Source: Peribacillus sp. ACCC06369
Lineage (GTDB): Bacteria; Bacillota; Bacilli; Bacillales; DSM-1321
Reading direction: 5' to 3'
Length of the DNA: 64,000 nucleotides
NCBI RefSeq assembly: GCF_030348945.1
Contig: NZ_JAUCEN010000002.1
Location: forward strand, 5,270,001-5,334,000
Part shown: positions 1-11,423 of the stretch, one piece after another
How positions within the stretch are numbered: the stretch's first letter is position 1
Layout: each line of letters starts with the position of its first letter
The notes under the pieces: model-generated
Database searches by the model: none
The model's input: the letters and a program-made list of their open reading frames with translations, nothing else
Told to the model about the DNA's origin: nothing
Program-made: the position numbers and the translations under genes

Positions 1-35
1 TTACCTTAAGGTCTCTCGTTCACAGGACTGAAAAA

Positions 36-197
36 TCATTCATTTTCTTTTTTCGATTTCTGACGATAGGCTGCCGTAAAAAAGACAACAGTCAGGATAA
101 AAAAAGAGATGGCACCCAATTGGTGCTCATACAGCTCAAATAAAATAATGATGGCAAGAATGTAACCTATGATCAACCCAATCATTTTCAGGTTCAT
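36..197 (-). CDS. Small two-helix membrane protein (53 aa), function unknown
   Basis: Reading the minus strand from the ATG at 197 gives a 53-residue protein. Two hydrophobic segments (about residues 5-21 and 29-43) are separated by a short polar turn (ELYEHQLG), followed by a basic tail (RQKSKKENE). A GGAG ribosome site lies about 7 bases upstream of the ATG, which supports translation. I do not recognise a family; small helical-hairpin proteins of this kind are common and poorly described in Bacillus. It sits downstream of the icmF operon terminator, so it probably has its own transcript. Confidence 0.6.
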   Translation of the reverse strand: MNLKMIGLIIGYILAIIILFELYEHQLGAISFFILTVVFFTAAYRQKSKKENE

Positions 198-295
198 TTT
201 CTCAACTCCAATAGGGCTGATTCTTCATTTTTGCCCCTTTTCCAAATAATTATAAGGTAAAATCTTCATTTTGTTAAAAAAGACGGAAATTATTT

Positions 296-330
296 AAAAA
301 AAGAGGCTCCTAAACGTCGGAGCCCCCCTT
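296..330 (-). terminator. Intrinsic terminator of the icmF operon
   Basis: On the minus strand a GGCTCC / GGAGCC stem (305-310 with 319-324) is followed by a run of T. It lies just after the icmF stop codon. Confidence 0.85.
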
Positions 331-336
331 CTTACA

Positions 337-3300
337 CTACATATTTCTTCGATATTGACCGCCTACATCGTATAGCGCCCTGGTTATCTGGCCCAAACTG
401 GCCACTCTCACGCAATTCATGAGTTCAGCAAAGATATTTTCCCCATTCATGGCAGCCACTTTCAGTTTTGTCAGGGCTTCATCAGTGAACTCCTTATTTC
501 TTTCCTGAAATGCCTGAAGGTTGATGATTTGCCCTTCCTTCTCTTCTTTTGTTGCACGGGCAATCTCCATGCTGTTCACAGCTTCTTCAGAAGGAGGATT
601 TGGGTTCAAATACGTATTGACCCCAATGATAGGCAATTCGCCCGTATGCTTTTTCATTTCATAATGCATCGATTCATCCTGGATTTTCCCGCGCTGATAC
701 TGTGTCTCCATTGCACCCAACACACCGCCTCGATCATTGATGCGATCGAACTCTTGCAGTACAGCCTCTTCAACCAGATCCGTCAATTCCTCTACGATGA
801 AGGAACCTTGCATCGGGTTTTCATTTTTTGAGAGCCCATGCTCCTTTGTAATGATCATTTGTATGGCCATTGCCCGGCGAACGGATTCTTCTGTAGGCGT
901 CGTGATGGCTTCATCGTACGCATTGGTATGCAGGGAGTTACAGTTGTCCTGCAGTGCCATTAAAGCCTGAAGTGTCGTTCTGATATCATTAAAATCAATT
1001 TCTTGCGCATGAAGGGAGCGCCCTGAAGTCTGTATATGATATTTCAGCTTCTGGCTACGTTCATTCGCACCATATTTATCCCGCATGACTGTAGCCCAAA
1101 TCCTTCTTGCCACCCTGCCGATAACCGTATATTCCGGATCCAGTCCATTCGAGAAGAAGAACGACAGATTCGGGGCAAAGTCATCAATATTCATTCCGCG
1201 GCTTAAATAATATTCAATGTAAGTAAAGCCATTCGCTAATGTAAAAGCCAGCTGTGAAATGGGATTGGCACCCGCTTCTGCAATGTGATAGCCAGAAATG
1301 GATACAGAGTAATAGTTCCTGACTTTCCGATCGATGAAATAAGCTTGAATATCCCCCATTAACCTTAAAGCAAATTCCGTAGAGAAGATGCATGTATTCT
1401 GGCCTTGGTCTTCTTTCAGAATATCCGCTTGAACAGTTCCGCGTACTGTTTGAAGAGTATAAGCCTGCACTTCTTCAAGTTCGGCTTCCGTAAGAGAACG
1501 GCCTAACTCTTCTTCTTTCCGTTGAACCTGCTGATCGACTGCAGTATTCATATACATGGCCAAAATGATTGGTGCCGGTCCATTGATGGTCATGGATACA
1601 GAGGTCGAGGGGTGGCATAGGTCAAAGCCTGCATACAGCTTTTTCATGTCATCCAACGTACAGATACTGACTCCGCTTTCCCCTACCTTTCCATAGATAT
1701 CAGGCCGGTGATCAGGATCCTCTCCATATAGAGTTACAGAATCGAAAGCCGTACTTAGCCGTTTAGCATTATCATCCTTTGACAAATAATGAAAACGCCT
1801 GTTGGTTCGGTCGGGCGATCCTTCGCCGGCAAATTGCCGCTTCGGGTCTTCCCCTTCACGCTTGAATGGAAAGACTCCCGCTGTGTAAGGAAAGAAGCCC
1901 GGAACGTTCTCACGGAATACCCATCCTAAGATCTCTCCATAATCAACATATTTAGGCAGTGATACTCTCGGAATCATTAAACCTGATAAACTTTTAGTTT
2001 TCAGCTTCGTGATGATTTCTTTATCCCTGACTTTCGTTACAAACTGTTCCCCCGCATACTTTTCCTTTAAATCCATCCATCCAGAAAGGATTTTTTTAGA
2101 TTCAGGTGATAAATTCGAAGCGGTTTCCTTTTTCAATTTTTCTAAAGAAGCCACCATGTCTTCGTTGTTCTCATTTTCCTTAACTGCTTCAATTGCTCCT
2201 TCAATCTGGAAAAGCCTGCGGGCAATACGCACTTGTTCAGCCGCACGTTTATGATACGATCTGACCGAATCACTGATTTCACGTAAATAATAACGACGAT
2301 CAGTTGGAATTATGACATTTTGCTTGTAAACATCCGCTTCTTTCGAAAAGGCGGTACTCCAATCCGTCCCTGATTTTTCATTAAGCTTTTCAATCAGTGC
2401 AGCGAATAAAGCATTTGTGCCTGGGTCGTTGAATTGGGAAGCGATCGTTCCATATACTGGCATTTCAGATGGATCTTGATCAAAAAGCGTACGGCTTCTT
2501 TGGTATTGTTTTTGAACTTGGTTTTTAGCATCTTCAGAGCCTTTGCGCTCATATTTGTTAATGACTATCAAGTCTGCGTAATCAATCATATCGATTTTTT
2601 CAAGTTGGGAAGGCGCACCGAATTCACTCGTCATTACATACATGGATACATCGCATATCTCGGCAATTTCTGCATCTCCCTGACCAATTCCACTCGTTTC
2701 AACGATGATTAAATCGAAGCCAGCTGCCTTCACGACTGAAATGGCATCCCTTATCGCCAAAGACAACTCACTTTTTGAATGACGCGTGGCCAAGCTTCGC
2801 ATATAAACACGCTCTGAAAAGATCGCATTCATTCTAATCCTGTCACCAAGCAAGGCACCGCCTGTTTTTTGTTTGGTCGGGTCGACAGAAAGAATGGCGA
2901 CTTTCTCGTCTGGAACTTCGTTAATGAACCTTCGTATCAATTCATCAGTCAATGAACTTTTTCCGGCGCCCCCCGTCCCTGTAATCCCAAGGACCGGAAC
3001 CTTCTTTTCCGAAGTCTTGATCTGCTCAAAAAGACTCTCCACCGCTGCCGCCGATTCCTGTGAAGCATCGAGTCTATTTTCAGCAAAGGTAATGAATTGG
3101 GCAATGGCATTTGTCCCCCCTGCGATCAATTCATCAAAACGTTCCTGTAAAGATGGTTTGACAGTCGAGAAATCACACTCCTCCATCAATACATTTATCA
3201 TGCCTTGAAGCCCATATTCCCGACCTTCATCGGGAGAAAAGATACGGGCAATCCCATAATCATGGAGTTCCTTAATTTCCCTCGGGATGATGACCCCGCC

Positions 3301-3603
3301 TCCGCCGGCAAAAATCCGAATGTGCTCGGCTCCCTTTTCCTTCAGTAGGTCATACATATATTTAAAATATTCCACATGCCCGCCTTGGTATGATGACATG
3401 GCTATGCCTTGAACATCTTCCTGGATGGCCGCATTCACGATCTCCTCCACCGAACGATTATGACCTAGGTGAATGACTTCTGCCCCGCTGGACTGAAGGA
3501 TTCTCCTCATTATGTTGATTGATGCATCATGTCCATCAAATAAACTCGAAGCTGTAACGAATCTGATATGGTTCTTGGGTTTATACACTTTGACTGTACT
3601 CAT
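337..3603 (-). CDS. icmF: Fused isobutyryl-CoA mutase IcmF
   Basis: Adenosylcobalamin-dependent mutase that interconverts isobutyryl-CoA and n-butyryl-CoA, with its G-protein chaperone in the same cytoplasmic chain. Seen in the sequence: an N-terminal B12-binding domain (about 12-145) with DGHDAS at 23-28, where His25 is the expected cobalt ligand; a MeaI-type GTPase domain with P-loop GTGGAGKS at 209-216 and NKYE at 349-352; and a C-terminal mutase barrel (about 540-1088). The active-site stretch [11 protein letters not shown] (572-582) is of the IcmF type, not the methylmalonyl-CoA mutase type. Full family length at 1088 aa. A strong AAGGAGG site precedes the ATG, 11 bases after the tetR stop. 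It is the last gene of the beta-oxidation operon, so it likely feeds valine-derived or branched acyl-CoA into straight-chain oxidation. Some family members also act on pivalyl-CoA; that cannot be read here. Confidence 0.95.
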   Translation of the reverse strand: MSTVKVYKPKNHIRFVTASSLFDGHDASINIMRRILQSSGAEVIHLGHNRSVEEIVNAAIQEDVQGIAMSSYQGGHVEYFKYMYDLLKEKGAEHIRIFAGGGGVIIPREIKELHDYGIARIFSPDEGREYGLQGMINVLMEECDFSTVKPSLQERFDELIAGGTNAIAQFITFAENRLDASQESAAAVESLFEQIKTSEKKVPVLGITGTGGAGKSSLTDELIRRFINEVPDEKVAILSVDPTKQKTGGALLGDRIRMNAIFSERVYMRSLATRHSKSELSLAIRDAISVVKAAGFDLIIVETSGIGQGDAEIAEICDVSMYVMTSEFGAPSQLEKIDMIDYADLIVINKYERKGSEDAKNQVQKQYQRSRTLFDQDPSEMPVYGTIASQFNDPGTNALFAALIEKLNEKSGTDWSTAFSKEADVYKQNVIIPTDRRYYLREISDSVRSYHKRAAEQVRIARRLFQIEGAIEAVKENENNEDMVASLEKLKKETASNLSPESKKILSGWMDLKEKYAGEQFVTKVRDKEIITKLKTKSLSGLMIPRVSLPKYVDYGEILGWVFRENVPGFFPYTAGVFPFKREGEDPKRQFAGEGSPDRTNRRFHYLSKDDNAKRLSTAFDSVTLYGEDPDHRPDIYGKVGESGVSICTLDDMKKLYAGFDLCHPSTSVSMTINGPAPIILAMYMNTAVDQQVQRKEEELGRSLTEAELEEVQAYTLQTVRGTVQADILKEDQGQNTCIFSTEFALRLMGDIQAYFIDRKVRNYYSVSISGYHIAEAGANPISQLAFTLANGFTYIEYYLSRGMNIDDFAPNLSFFFSNGLDPEYTVIGRVARRIWATVMRDKYGANERSQKLKYHIQTSGRSLHAQEIDFNDIRTTLQALMALQDNCNSLHTNAYDEAITTPTEESVRRAMAIQMIITKEHGLSKNENPMQGSFIVEELTDLVEEAVLQEFDRINDRGGVLGAMETQYQRGKIQDESMHYEMKKHTGELPIIGVNTYLNPNPPSEEAVNSMEIARATKEEKEGQIINLQAFQERNKEFTDEALTKLKVAAMNGENIFAELMNCVRVASLGQITRALYDVGGQYRRNM

Positions 3604-3614
3604 TTGGCTCCTCC

Positions 3615-4265
3615 TTATTGAAACATATTTATATCAGTGCTTTTCTGAAGCGATACATTTTGAATCAATAATTGCGTCTGCAGTTCAACATACTCTTGAA
3701 GCGTATACTGTTTATGCAAAGCCCATCTTCTAAAACTCCACATCTGTCCCTGAACGAAAATGTTATGTGAAACAAGGCTTATTTGTTTTTCAGTCAAAAA
3801 CAGCTCCCCATTCTCAACACATTTCGTTATCACCTTTTCGAACATGCCTACCATCCGAAGTTCCTTGTTCAGAACATAAGGTAAGGCATCTTTCGTCAAA
3901 GCTTTCACTTCCTGATACATCACCAGCACTTCGTCCTGCATATCATCCATCACTTTATAAAAATAGGCGATCGTCAGCTTCAAACTTTCAAGTGTCCCAT
4001 CACTCTGTTCTATTTCTTTCTGAAGCTTTTCCTGGACTTCATCATAGATAAAGTCACAGACGAGATATAATATATCTTCCTTGGTTCGGATATACTCGTA
4101 TAACGTGCCGATACTAAAGCCGGCCGCTTTGGCGATTTCCCTGGTAGTCGTACGATGAAATCCCTTTTCCTTAAAAAGGGTCACCGCTCCTTTAATCATT
4201 TGTGTACGCCTTTTTTCAACCAGCCGCTCATCCTTTACAGATGCAAGAACCTCTCTTTTTTCCAT
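3615..4265 (-). CDS. TetR/AcrR-family regulator of the fatty-acid operon
   Basis: Transcription factor of 216 aa. The N-terminal TetR helix-turn-helix (about residues 20-65) reads [20 protein letters not shown] followed by [11 protein letters not shown], and the C-terminal ligand domain is helical. The longest frame begins with a TTG at 4271, but AGGAG at 4273-4277 is 7 bases from the ATG at 4265 and only 1 base from the TTG, so I start at 4265. It lies inside an acyl-CoA degradation operon between acdA and icmF. I infer that it represses this operon and perhaps the FadF-like gene, with an acyl-CoA as inducer. The inverted repeats upstream of 8793 and 11127 are candidate operators. Whether it is the orthologue of B. 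subtilis FadR is not settled by the sequence. Confidence 0.88.
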   Translation of the reverse strand: MEKREVLASVKDERLVEKRRTQMIKGAVTLFKEKGFHRTTTREIAKAAGFSIGTLYEYIRTKEDILYLVCDFIYDEVQEKLQKEIEQSDGTLESLKLTIAYFYKVMDDMQDEVLVMYQEVKALTKDALPYVLNKELRMVGMFEKVITKCVENGELFLTEKQISLVSHNIFVQGQMWSFRRWALHKQYTLQEYVELQTQLLIQNVSLQKSTDINMFQ

Positions 4266-4321
4266 TTTCAAACTCCTTTTAGAAAGCCCATCATTTAATT
4301 ACCAAAGACATTCTTCCGAAT

Positions 4322-4372
4322 AAATTGAAAAGGGAATTCCGGTAAGGGCAGTGCCTTATCGGAAAACCTCAG
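4322..4372 (-). other. Hairpin in the acdA-tetR gap
   Basis: The 115-base gap holds an imperfect stem on the minus strand, CCGATAAGGC against GCCCTTACCGG, with a 3-base loop and one bulge. No T-run follows, so it is not a standard terminator. It could stabilise or process the operon mRNA. Confidence 0.35.
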
Positions 4373-4380
4373 TTTCAATC

Positions 4381-5520
4381 CTATTTAGTAACCATCCGTG
4401 AGATGACCAGCTTTTGAATTTCCTGTGTACCTTCGTAAATCTGGGTTATTTTCGCATCGCGCATATACCGCTCTACTGGATAATCTTTTGTATATCCATA
4501 ACCCCCGAAAACTTGGACGGCTTCTGTCGTCACTTTCATTGCTGTATCCCCGGCAAAAAGTTTGGACATGGCCGACTCTTTTCCATAAGGAAAGCCCTCT
4601 GATTCCAACCAGGCAGCCTGATAGGTTAATAGCCTGGAAGCTTCAACACCTGTTGCCATATCCGCCAATTTAAAACCGATTCCTTGCTGTGCAGAAATTG
4701 GCTTGCCGAATTGGACGCGCTCTTTTGCATAATCAACTGCGGCATCCAATGCACCTTGGGCTATGCCTACTGCCTGGGCAGCAATTCCATTCCGTCCGCC
4801 ATCAAGCGTCATCATTGCAATTTTAAAGCCTTCCCCTTCTTTTCCAAGGAGATTTTCTTTAGGAACTCGGCACTCATCAAAGATGATTTCCGTGGTCGGT
4901 GATGAACGGATTCCCAGCTTCTTCTCTTTTTTACCAACACTAAAACCAGGGAAGTCCTTTTCAACGATAAAGGCACTCGTTCCTTTTTGTTTGGATTTTG
5001 GATCTGTCAATGCAAACACGACATATGTATCCGCAATCCCGCCATTCGTAATGAAGATTTTTGAACCGCTGATAATATATTCATCACCTACAAGCTTTGC
5101 AGTCGTTCTCATACCGCCTGCATCTGAGCCTGAGCTGGGTTCAGTCAGGCCGTATGCACCGATTTTTTCACCCTGTGCCATCGGGCGAAGGTATTTTTGT
5201 TTTTGTTCTTCAGACCCAAATTTATATATTGGCCATCCTGCGAGCGAAGTATGGGCTGATAAAGTCACCCCAGTAGAAGCGCAAACGCGGGAAAGTTCCT
5301 CAATCGCTATGCAATACGCTAAGTAATCACTTCCAATTCCGCCGTATTCCTCAGGCCACGGAATCCCAGTCAATCCAAGTTCAGCCATTTTATCGAAGAT
5401 CTCACGGTCAAACCGTTCTTCTTCATCCCTCTCGGCAGCTGTCGGAGCCACTTCATTCTGGGCAAAGTCGCGGACCATTTTTCTGATCATTTCATGTTCT
5501 TCCGTTAATTTAAATTGCAT
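4381..5520 (-). CDS. Acyl-CoA dehydrogenase (AcdA-like)
   Basis: FAD enzyme of 379 aa that oxidises acyl-CoA to trans-2-enoyl-CoA and passes electrons to electron-transfer flavoprotein. The N-terminal helical domain starts [16 protein letters not shown]. The middle beta-domain has [14 protein letters not shown] and SKIFITNGG. The C-terminal domain has the family signatures [11 protein letters not shown] and [21 protein letters not shown], followed by IYEGTQEIQ, which includes the conserved catalytic glutamate region. The start was moved from 5598 to the ATG at 5520, which has a GGAGG site at proper spacing; the extra 26 residues overlap the preceding gene. It is very similar to the next gene upstream, so the pair looks like an old duplication with different chain specificities. 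Confidence 0.92.
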   Translation of the reverse strand: MQFKLTEEHEMIRKMVRDFAQNEVAPTAAERDEEERFDREIFDKMAELGLTGIPWPEEYGGIGSDYLAYCIAIEELSRVCASTGVTLSAHTSLAGWPIYKFGSEEQKQKYLRPMAQGEKIGAYGLTEPSSGSDAGGMRTTAKLVGDEYIISGSKIFITNGGIADTYVVFALTDPKSKQKGTSAFIVEKDFPGFSVGKKEKKLGIRSSPTTEIIFDECRVPKENLLGKEGEGFKIAMMTLDGGRNGIAAQAVGIAQGALDAAVDYAKERVQFGKPISAQQGIGFKLADMATGVEASRLLTYQAAWLESEGFPYGKESAMSKLFAGDTAMKVTTEAVQVFGGYGYTKDYPVERYMRDAKITQIYEGTQEIQKLVISRMVTK

Positions 5521-5548
5521 GGCTATGCCCTCCAAAAATTTATCGTAA

Positions 5549-6679
5549 TTATAGATTCTTACTGATGACCATTCTCTGTATTTCGCTGGTACCCTCATAA
5601 ATTTCAGTTACCTTTGCATCCCTGAAATAGCGTTCGACCGGATATTCCGTTGTATAACCATAGCCTCCGAAAACTTGGACTGCTTCTATCGCCACCTCGA
5701 CAGCCGTCCTCGAAGCGAATAGCTTAGCCATGGCCGCCTCTTTACCGCACTTCAATCCATGCGAGCGTAAATAAGCCGCCCGATAGACCAGTAGCCTTGA
5801 AGCTTCTATGCCCGTTGCCATTTCAGCCAGTTTGAAACCAATCCCTTGCTGTTTGGCAATAGGTTTGCCGAATTGCACCCTGCTTTTTGCATATTGGACG
5901 GCATGTTCCATGGCACCCTCAGCAATTCCCAGCGCTTGGGCAGCAATCCCGATCCTTCCCACATCCAAGTTGGCCATTGCGATCTTAAAGCCTTCACCTT
6001 CTTCGCCAAGGAGATTGGCTGCAGGGACTTTCATATCCTCGAACGTTACCTGCACGGTGCTCGAGCCATGAAGGCCCATTTTACGTTCATCTTTACCGAT
6101 GATTAAGCCTGGGGTTCCTTTTTCCACGATAAAAGCTGATATTCCCTTGCTTCCCATCTGCGGATCGGTTGAGGCAAAAACAATGAACACATCAGCTTCC
6201 CCGCCATTTGTGATGAATACCTTTGATCCATTTATTCGATATACTCCGTCTTCCTTTACCGCCTTTGATTTCAAACTCGCAGCATCCGAACCTGAGCTTT
6301 GCTCAGTTAAGCAAAAGGCGCCAAGAAATTTACCAGCAGCTAACTTAGGCACATATTTTTGCTTCTGCTCATCCGTTCCAAAATAAACGATTGGATTTGT
6401 GCCAACAGAAGTATGAACGGACAGTATGACACCGAGAGTGGGACTTACTTTGGAAATCTCATTGATGGCGATGATATAAGACATAAAGTCCATACCCGTG
6501 CCACCGTATTGTTCCGGGATAGGGATTCCCATCAAACCAAGCACACCCATTTTTTGCAGTATCGTTTTTGGAAATTCGCCTCTTTCCATTGCCTCGATAT
6601 GAGGGGTAATCTCATTCACCGCAAAGTCGCTTACCATCTTCCGTATCATTTCCTGTTCTTCGGTAAACTTGAAATCCAT
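5549..6679 (-). CDS. mmgC: Acyl-CoA dehydrogenase (MmgC-like)
   Basis: Second acyl-CoA dehydrogenase of the operon, 376 aa, same fold as its downstream neighbour. Visible signatures are [56 protein letters not shown] and [12 protein letters not shown]. The start was set at the ATG at 6679 because AAGGAG lies just upstream; the frame continues 8 codons further without support. The order thiolase, 3-hydroxyacyl-CoA dehydrogenase, acyl-CoA dehydrogenase matches the mmgABC genes of B. subtilis as I know them, hence the symbol. Its exact substrate chain length cannot be read from sequence. Confidence 0.9.
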   Translation of the reverse strand: MDFKFTEEQEMIRKMVSDFAVNEITPHIEAMERGEFPKTILQKMGVLGLMGIPIPEQYGGTGMDFMSYIIAINEISKVSPTLGVILSVHTSVGTNPIVYFGTDEQKQKYVPKLAAGKFLGAFCLTEQSSGSDAASLKSKAVKEDGVYRINGSKVFITNGGEADVFIVFASTDPQMGSKGISAFIVEKGTPGLIIGKDERKMGLHGSSTVQVTFEDMKVPAANLLGEEGEGFKIAMANLDVGRIGIAAQALGIAEGAMEHAVQYAKSRVQFGKPIAKQQGIGFKLAEMATGIEASRLLVYRAAYLRSHGLKCGKEAAMAKLFASRTAVEVAIEAVQVFGGYGYTTEYPVERYFRDAKVTEIYEGTSEIQRMVISKNL

Positions 6680-6716
6680 TCCTTCACTCCTTCCTAGGTG
6701 CAAATTCTTTCTATGA

Positions 6717-7568
6717 TTAGTTATATTCGTAAAAGCCGCGTCCTGATTTCTTGCCTAGCCACCCAGCTTTTACATATTTCCTTAACAGCGGACACGGTCG
6801 ATATTTATCGTCACCCAGTCCTTGGTGAAGGGTTTCCATTATGTATAAGCATGTGTCGAGCCCAATGAAGTCAGCTAGTGTAAGCGGGCCCATCGGATGG
6901 TTCATTCCCAGCTTCATTACATCATCGATCGCCTCTTTAGTAGCGACGCCCTCGTAAAGTGTATAGATGGCCTCATTGATCATCGGCATTAAAATCCTAT
7001 TCGCTACGAAACCTGGAAAATCATTGACTTCCACCGGTACCTTGTTCAAGGTTTCTGCCATCTTTTCAACTTCTTTATAAACTTCATCCGATGTAGCAAG
7101 GCCACGAATGATTTCAACCAGCTTCATGACTGGAACGGGGTTCATGAAATGCATGCCAATTACCTTTTCAGGCCTTTTCGTGGCTGCGGCTATCTCGGTA
7201 ATCGGAAGCGAAGAAGTGTTGGATGCAAGAATGACGTGCTGTGGTGTGATTTCATCCAACTCGGCGAATATTTTTGTTTTAATTTCCATATTTTCCACTG
7301 CAGCTTCAATTACTAAATCCACCGCTGCTGCATTTTTCAAATCCGTCGATGACGTCAAGCGGGAAAGGATTGAATCTTTCTCCTCGGATTCCATTTTCCC
7401 TTTTTCAACTTGCCGGGAAAGGTTCTTGGTGATTGTCCCTAATCCCTTTTCTACATACTCATCTTTTAAATCGTGTAAAAGAACTTCATAACCGCTCATT
7501 GCACAAACCTGGGCAATGCCAGCTCCCATCTGTCCCGCACCAATGACCATCACTTTTTGAATGCTCAT
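6717..7568 (-). CDS. mmgB: 3-hydroxybutyryl-CoA dehydrogenase
   Basis: NAD-dependent oxidation of 3-hydroxyacyl-CoA to 3-oxoacyl-CoA, 283 aa, the usual short-chain (Hbd/MmgB) length. The N-terminal Rossmann domain carries [11 protein letters not shown] (about residues 10-20). The catalytic region has [11 protein letters not shown] and [14 protein letters not shown], in which the histidine is the family catalytic residue. The C-terminal domain has [15 protein letters not shown] and [18 protein letters not shown]. It is spaced 31 bases from the thiolase stop and 37 bases from the next gene, consistent with one transcript. It acts between the enoyl-CoA hydration step, whose enzyme is not in this window, and the thiolase. 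Confidence 0.93.
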   Translation of the reverse strand: MSIQKVMVIGAGQMGAGIAQVCAMSGYEVLLHDLKDEYVEKGLGTITKNLSRQVEKGKMESEEKDSILSRLTSSTDLKNAAAVDLVIEAAVENMEIKTKIFAELDEITPQHVILASNTSSLPITEIAAATKRPEKVIGMHFMNPVPVMKLVEIIRGLATSDEVYKEVEKMAETLNKVPVEVNDFPGFVANRILMPMINEAIYTLYEGVATKEAIDDVMKLGMNHPMGPLTLADFIGLDTCLYIMETLHQGLGDDKYRPCPLLRKYVKAGWLGKKSGRGFYEYN

Positions 7569-7599
7569 GAAAACCCCTCCTCAATAATCTATGAAACTA

Positions 7600-8793
<1,194 letters not shown>

Positions 8794-8815
8794 TATTTCC
8801 CCCTATAAGTAACAT

Positions 8816-8835
8816 TGATTGAACGCTCGCTCAAT
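8816..8835. promoter_or_regulatory. FadR-like inverted repeat upstream of the thiolase operon
   Basis: TGATTGA (8816-8822), four bases, TCGCTCA (8827-8833) has the 7-4-7 layout of the B. subtilis FadR operator (TGAATGA-N4-TCATTCA) with three mismatches. An overlapping 18-bp palindrome spans 8818-8835. It lies in the leader of the operon. Confidence 0.5.
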
Positions 8836-8856
8836 ATGGAGTTAAAAAAATAGTGT

Positions 8857-8870
8857 TGTAAGCGCTTAAT
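8857..8870. promoter_or_regulatory. cre-like CcpA site
   Basis: TGTAAGCGCTTAAT matches the CcpA consensus TGWAANCGNTTWCA except for the last two bases. It lies just downstream of the -10 candidate, a position that gives repression. The B. subtilis mmg operon is known to be CcpA-controlled. Confidence 0.55.
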
Positions 8871-8880
8871 ATCATACTAT

Positions 8881-8886
8881 ATTATA
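8881..8886 (-). promoter_or_regulatory. Candidate -10 of the thiolase operon promoter
   Basis: TATAAT on the minus strand. The -35 region is weak: the hexamer 17 bases upstream reads TATTTT. The cre-like site begins about 10 bases downstream. Confidence 0.4.
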
Positions 8887-8924
8887 CAATTTTCCCAAAA
8901 ATGAAAATATTTAGTTTGTAAATA

Positions 8925-8981
8925 TTGAAAAAAATTACCTGCTTCCATTTATTTCATCCCATATAGAAGAAGCAGGCAATT
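8925..8981 (-). terminator. Terminator of the FadF-like gene
   Basis: Long stem AATTGCCTGCTTC / GAAGCAGGTAATT on the minus strand, followed by T6. It lies directly after the stop at 8992 and before the thiolase promoter. Confidence 0.8.
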
Positions 8982-8991
8982 CCATTTTAAA

Positions 8992-11127
8992 TTAGGATGC
9001 AATCGATTTATTTTCACCAATGACCGCTTTTTCGAGTAGTTCTGCTACATCATACGTTTTAACATTTTCCTCAACTTCTTTTGCTTTCGTCCCATCAGAT
9101 AGCATGGTCAGGCAATAAGGACATCCGGAACTGATCACTGTTGGACTGACGGCTAGTGCTTGTTCAGTACGGGCCACATTAATGCGGTTACCCGTTTCCT
9201 CTTCCATCCACATCAAACCGCCTCCAGCTCCACAGCACATACCCTTTTCACGGTTACGCTCCATCTCGATAAGCTTCACACCATCAATGGATTGTAAAAT
9301 TTCACGCGGCGGGCTGTAAACTTCATTGTACCTTCCCAAGTAACAGGAATCGTGGAATGTAATGGTCTCATTCACCGGATACTGTGGCACCAACCTGCCT
9401 TCACTAACAAGTTTGGCTAACAATTCAGTATGATGGTACACTTCCGCTTCCAATCCGAAATCCGGATACTCATTCTTAAAGATATTGTATGCATGCGGAT
9501 CGATCGTAACGATTTTCTTTATTTCATTCTTTTGGAATTCTTCTATATTTTTCATTGCAAGTTCCTGAAAAACAAACTCATTACCCAATCGACGAGGAGT
9601 ATCCCCTGAGTTTTTCTCCTTATTTCCGAGAATCGCAAACTTGACGCCCGCTTCATTCATTAATTTAGCAAAGGAAAGGGCAATTTTCTGGCTTCGGTTA
9701 TCGTACGACCCCATTGAACCCACCCAGAATAAATACTCGAATTCTTCTTCTGCCTTTTGTAATTCCTTCACGGTAGGGACGCTAACATCTTCCCGAAGGC
9801 TGCGCCAATCTTCTCTCTCTTTACGGTTCAGTCCCCACGGGTTTCCTTGACGTTCAATATTTGTCATGGCACGTTGAGCATCAGGATCAAGCCTGCCCTC
9901 TGTCAACACTAGATAACGGCGCATATCGATGATTTTGTCGACATGTTCATTCATTACCGGGCATTGATCTTCACAGTTCCGGCATGTGGTACAAGCCCAA
10001 AGTTCTTCTTCCGTAATGACTTCACCAATCAAGCTCGGGCTGTAAGCTTCCGTTGCTGCAGCTGATTCCTGCGCCCCCTGCGCGGCACCAGCCAAAGCTA
10101 TCTTATTTCCCTTGTTATTTCCAAAAACAAAAGATGGTACCCATGGCTGCTTCGTTGTAACAGCCGCGCCTGTATTTGTTAAATGGTCACGCATCTTGAT
10201 GATGATATCCATTGGTGACAGCATTTTACCGGTACCTGTAGCCGGGCACATATTCGTACAGCGCCCGCACTCCACACAGGCATAGAGGTCCACCATTTGA
10301 TACTGCGTCAAGTCTTCGATATATTTGGCACCGTAATATTGATTGCCTTCTTTGTCGAGGACCTCTTCTTCCAAATCAACCGGTTTCAATTTCCCTGGAT
10401 TGTCCAGGCGATTCAGGAATACATTTATCGGACCGGCAATCAAGTGAGCATGCTTAGATTGCGGGATATAAACAAGGAAAGATAGTATGATCAGTAAATG
10501 CAGCCACCAAGCTACATAAAAAACTACTGTTGCTGCTGTTGTTCCCATCCAGCCGAATAGGAAAGCGATGCTTGATGCGACTGGCTCTGACCAAGTTGCA
10601 TCGTGACCATGCCAGATCATTCCCATTCCATTCCCCAGTAATACGGTAATCATGATACCGGTAATGAAGATGACAACCAAACCTGCTTTGAAATCCCTTT
10701 TCAAGCGAACGAGCTTCTCGACATAACGACGGTAAGCCGCCCATAGGATTGCAACAAGAACGGTAAGCGTCACAATTTCCTGGAAGAAAGTAAAGGCTGG
10801 ATAAACAGGGCCAAACGGTAAATGCCACCCCGGTCTTAAACCTTTGACGAAAAAGTCAATTGCGCCAAATTGCACTAAGATGAAACCATAAAATAACAAG
10901 GCATGAATGATTCCGCTCTTTTTATCCTTAAAGAGCTTCTTCTGTCCAAATACATAAACCCCTATTTTCACAAGACGATCTTTCACACGGTTATCGAATT
11001 CCACTTTTTTGCCAAGTTTTATATAAGCTATACGAGTTTTTATCAAATAGACAAATAAACCGGCGGCGTAAGCGATTACAAGCAGGAATGCAACTAAGTT
11101 GATCCATAGTAAGCCATTCATTTCCAT
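8992..11127 (-). CDS. fadF: FadF-like membrane iron-sulfur oxidoreductase
   Basis: Probable electron carrier that takes electrons from electron-transfer flavoprotein to the membrane quinone pool during beta-oxidation. Of its 711 aa, the first 225 or so hold about five membrane segments of NarI/HdrE type. Two ferredoxin-type 4Fe-4S motifs follow: Cys284, 287, 290, 294 (CVECGRCTNMCP) and Cys379, 382, 385, 389 (CTTCRNCEDQCP). The C-terminal part has two cysteine-rich CCG modules, visible as FHDSCYLGRYNEVY and GMCCGAGGG. A GGGGGG site precedes the ATG. Its promoter contains a FadR-like operator, and it is followed by the thiolase operon. In B. subtilis the homologue (ywjF) also neighbours the clsB-like gene, as here. 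Confidence 0.9.
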   Translation of the reverse strand: MEMNGLLWINLVAFLLVIAYAAGLFVYLIKTRIAYIKLGKKVEFDNRVKDRLVKIGVYVFGQKKLFKDKKSGIIHALLFYGFILVQFGAIDFFVKGLRPGWHLPFGPVYPAFTFFQEIVTLTVLVAILWAAYRRYVEKLVRLKRDFKAGLVVIFITGIMITVLLGNGMGMIWHGHDATWSEPVASSIAFLFGWMGTTAATVVFYVAWWLHLLIILSFLVYIPQSKHAHLIAGPINVFLNRLDNPGKLKPVDLEEEVLDKEGNQYYGAKYIEDLTQYQMVDLYACVECGRCTNMCPATGTGKMLSPMDIIIKMRDHLTNTGAAVTTKQPWVPSFVFGNNKGNKIALAGAAQGAQESAAATEAYSPSLIGEVITEEELWACTTCRNCEDQCPVMNEHVDKIIDMRRYLVLTEGRLDPDAQRAMTNIERQGNPWGLNRKEREDWRSLREDVSVPTVKELQKAEEEFEYLFWVGSMGSYDNRSQKIALSFAKLMNEAGVKFAILGNKEKNSGDTPRRLGNEFVFQELAMKNIEEFQKNEIKKIVTIDPHAYNIFKNEYPDFGLEAEVYHHTELLAKLVSEGRLVPQYPVNETITFHDSCYLGRYNEVYSPPREILQSIDGVKLIEMERNREKGMCCGAGGGLMWMEEETGNRINVARTEQALAVSPTVISSGCPYCLTMLSDGTKAKEVEENVKTYDVAELLEKAVIGENKSIAS

Positions 11128-11220
11128 GCAGTCTTTCCCCCCTCTAAGTAAATTGTAAATGCCAGGTAACCATTTAAATAAAATAGAAAAATGGCATTTT
11201 TCTGAAATTTGATTAATTCC

Positions 11221-11248
11221 ATTATATAATGAATGAGCATTCAGTCAA
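11221..11248 (-). promoter_or_regulatory. Sigma-A promoter with embedded FadR-like operator
   Basis: On the minus strand, TTGACT (11243-11248) and TATAAT (11221-11226) are separated by 16 bases. TGACTGA-N4-TCATTCA (11230-11247) fills the spacer and differs from the FadR consensus halves by one base. Bound repressor would block RNA polymerase. Confidence 0.75.
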
Positions 11249-11423
11249 CTTTTTTCTTTCTAAAAAAAATTTAGTTTTATGCACTTTAATGTATAATTCG
11301 ACAATTCCGTAAATTCCCCTTCTGTATTCTAAAAAAAATGAGGACCTTTTCCCCCGCTTTTTAATGGTTACTAACAGGGAATTTGAGCCAAACTAAAATG
11401 AAATCATTTAGGGGGGATTTTTT

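Noticed and set aside
1..30. Possible end of a gene at the left edge
   Set aside because: Thirty bases do not allow a frame or terminator to be identified.
4763..5326. 187-codon open frame on the plus strand
   Set aside because: It is antisense to a clear acyl-CoA dehydrogenase, has no ribosome site and resembles no family.
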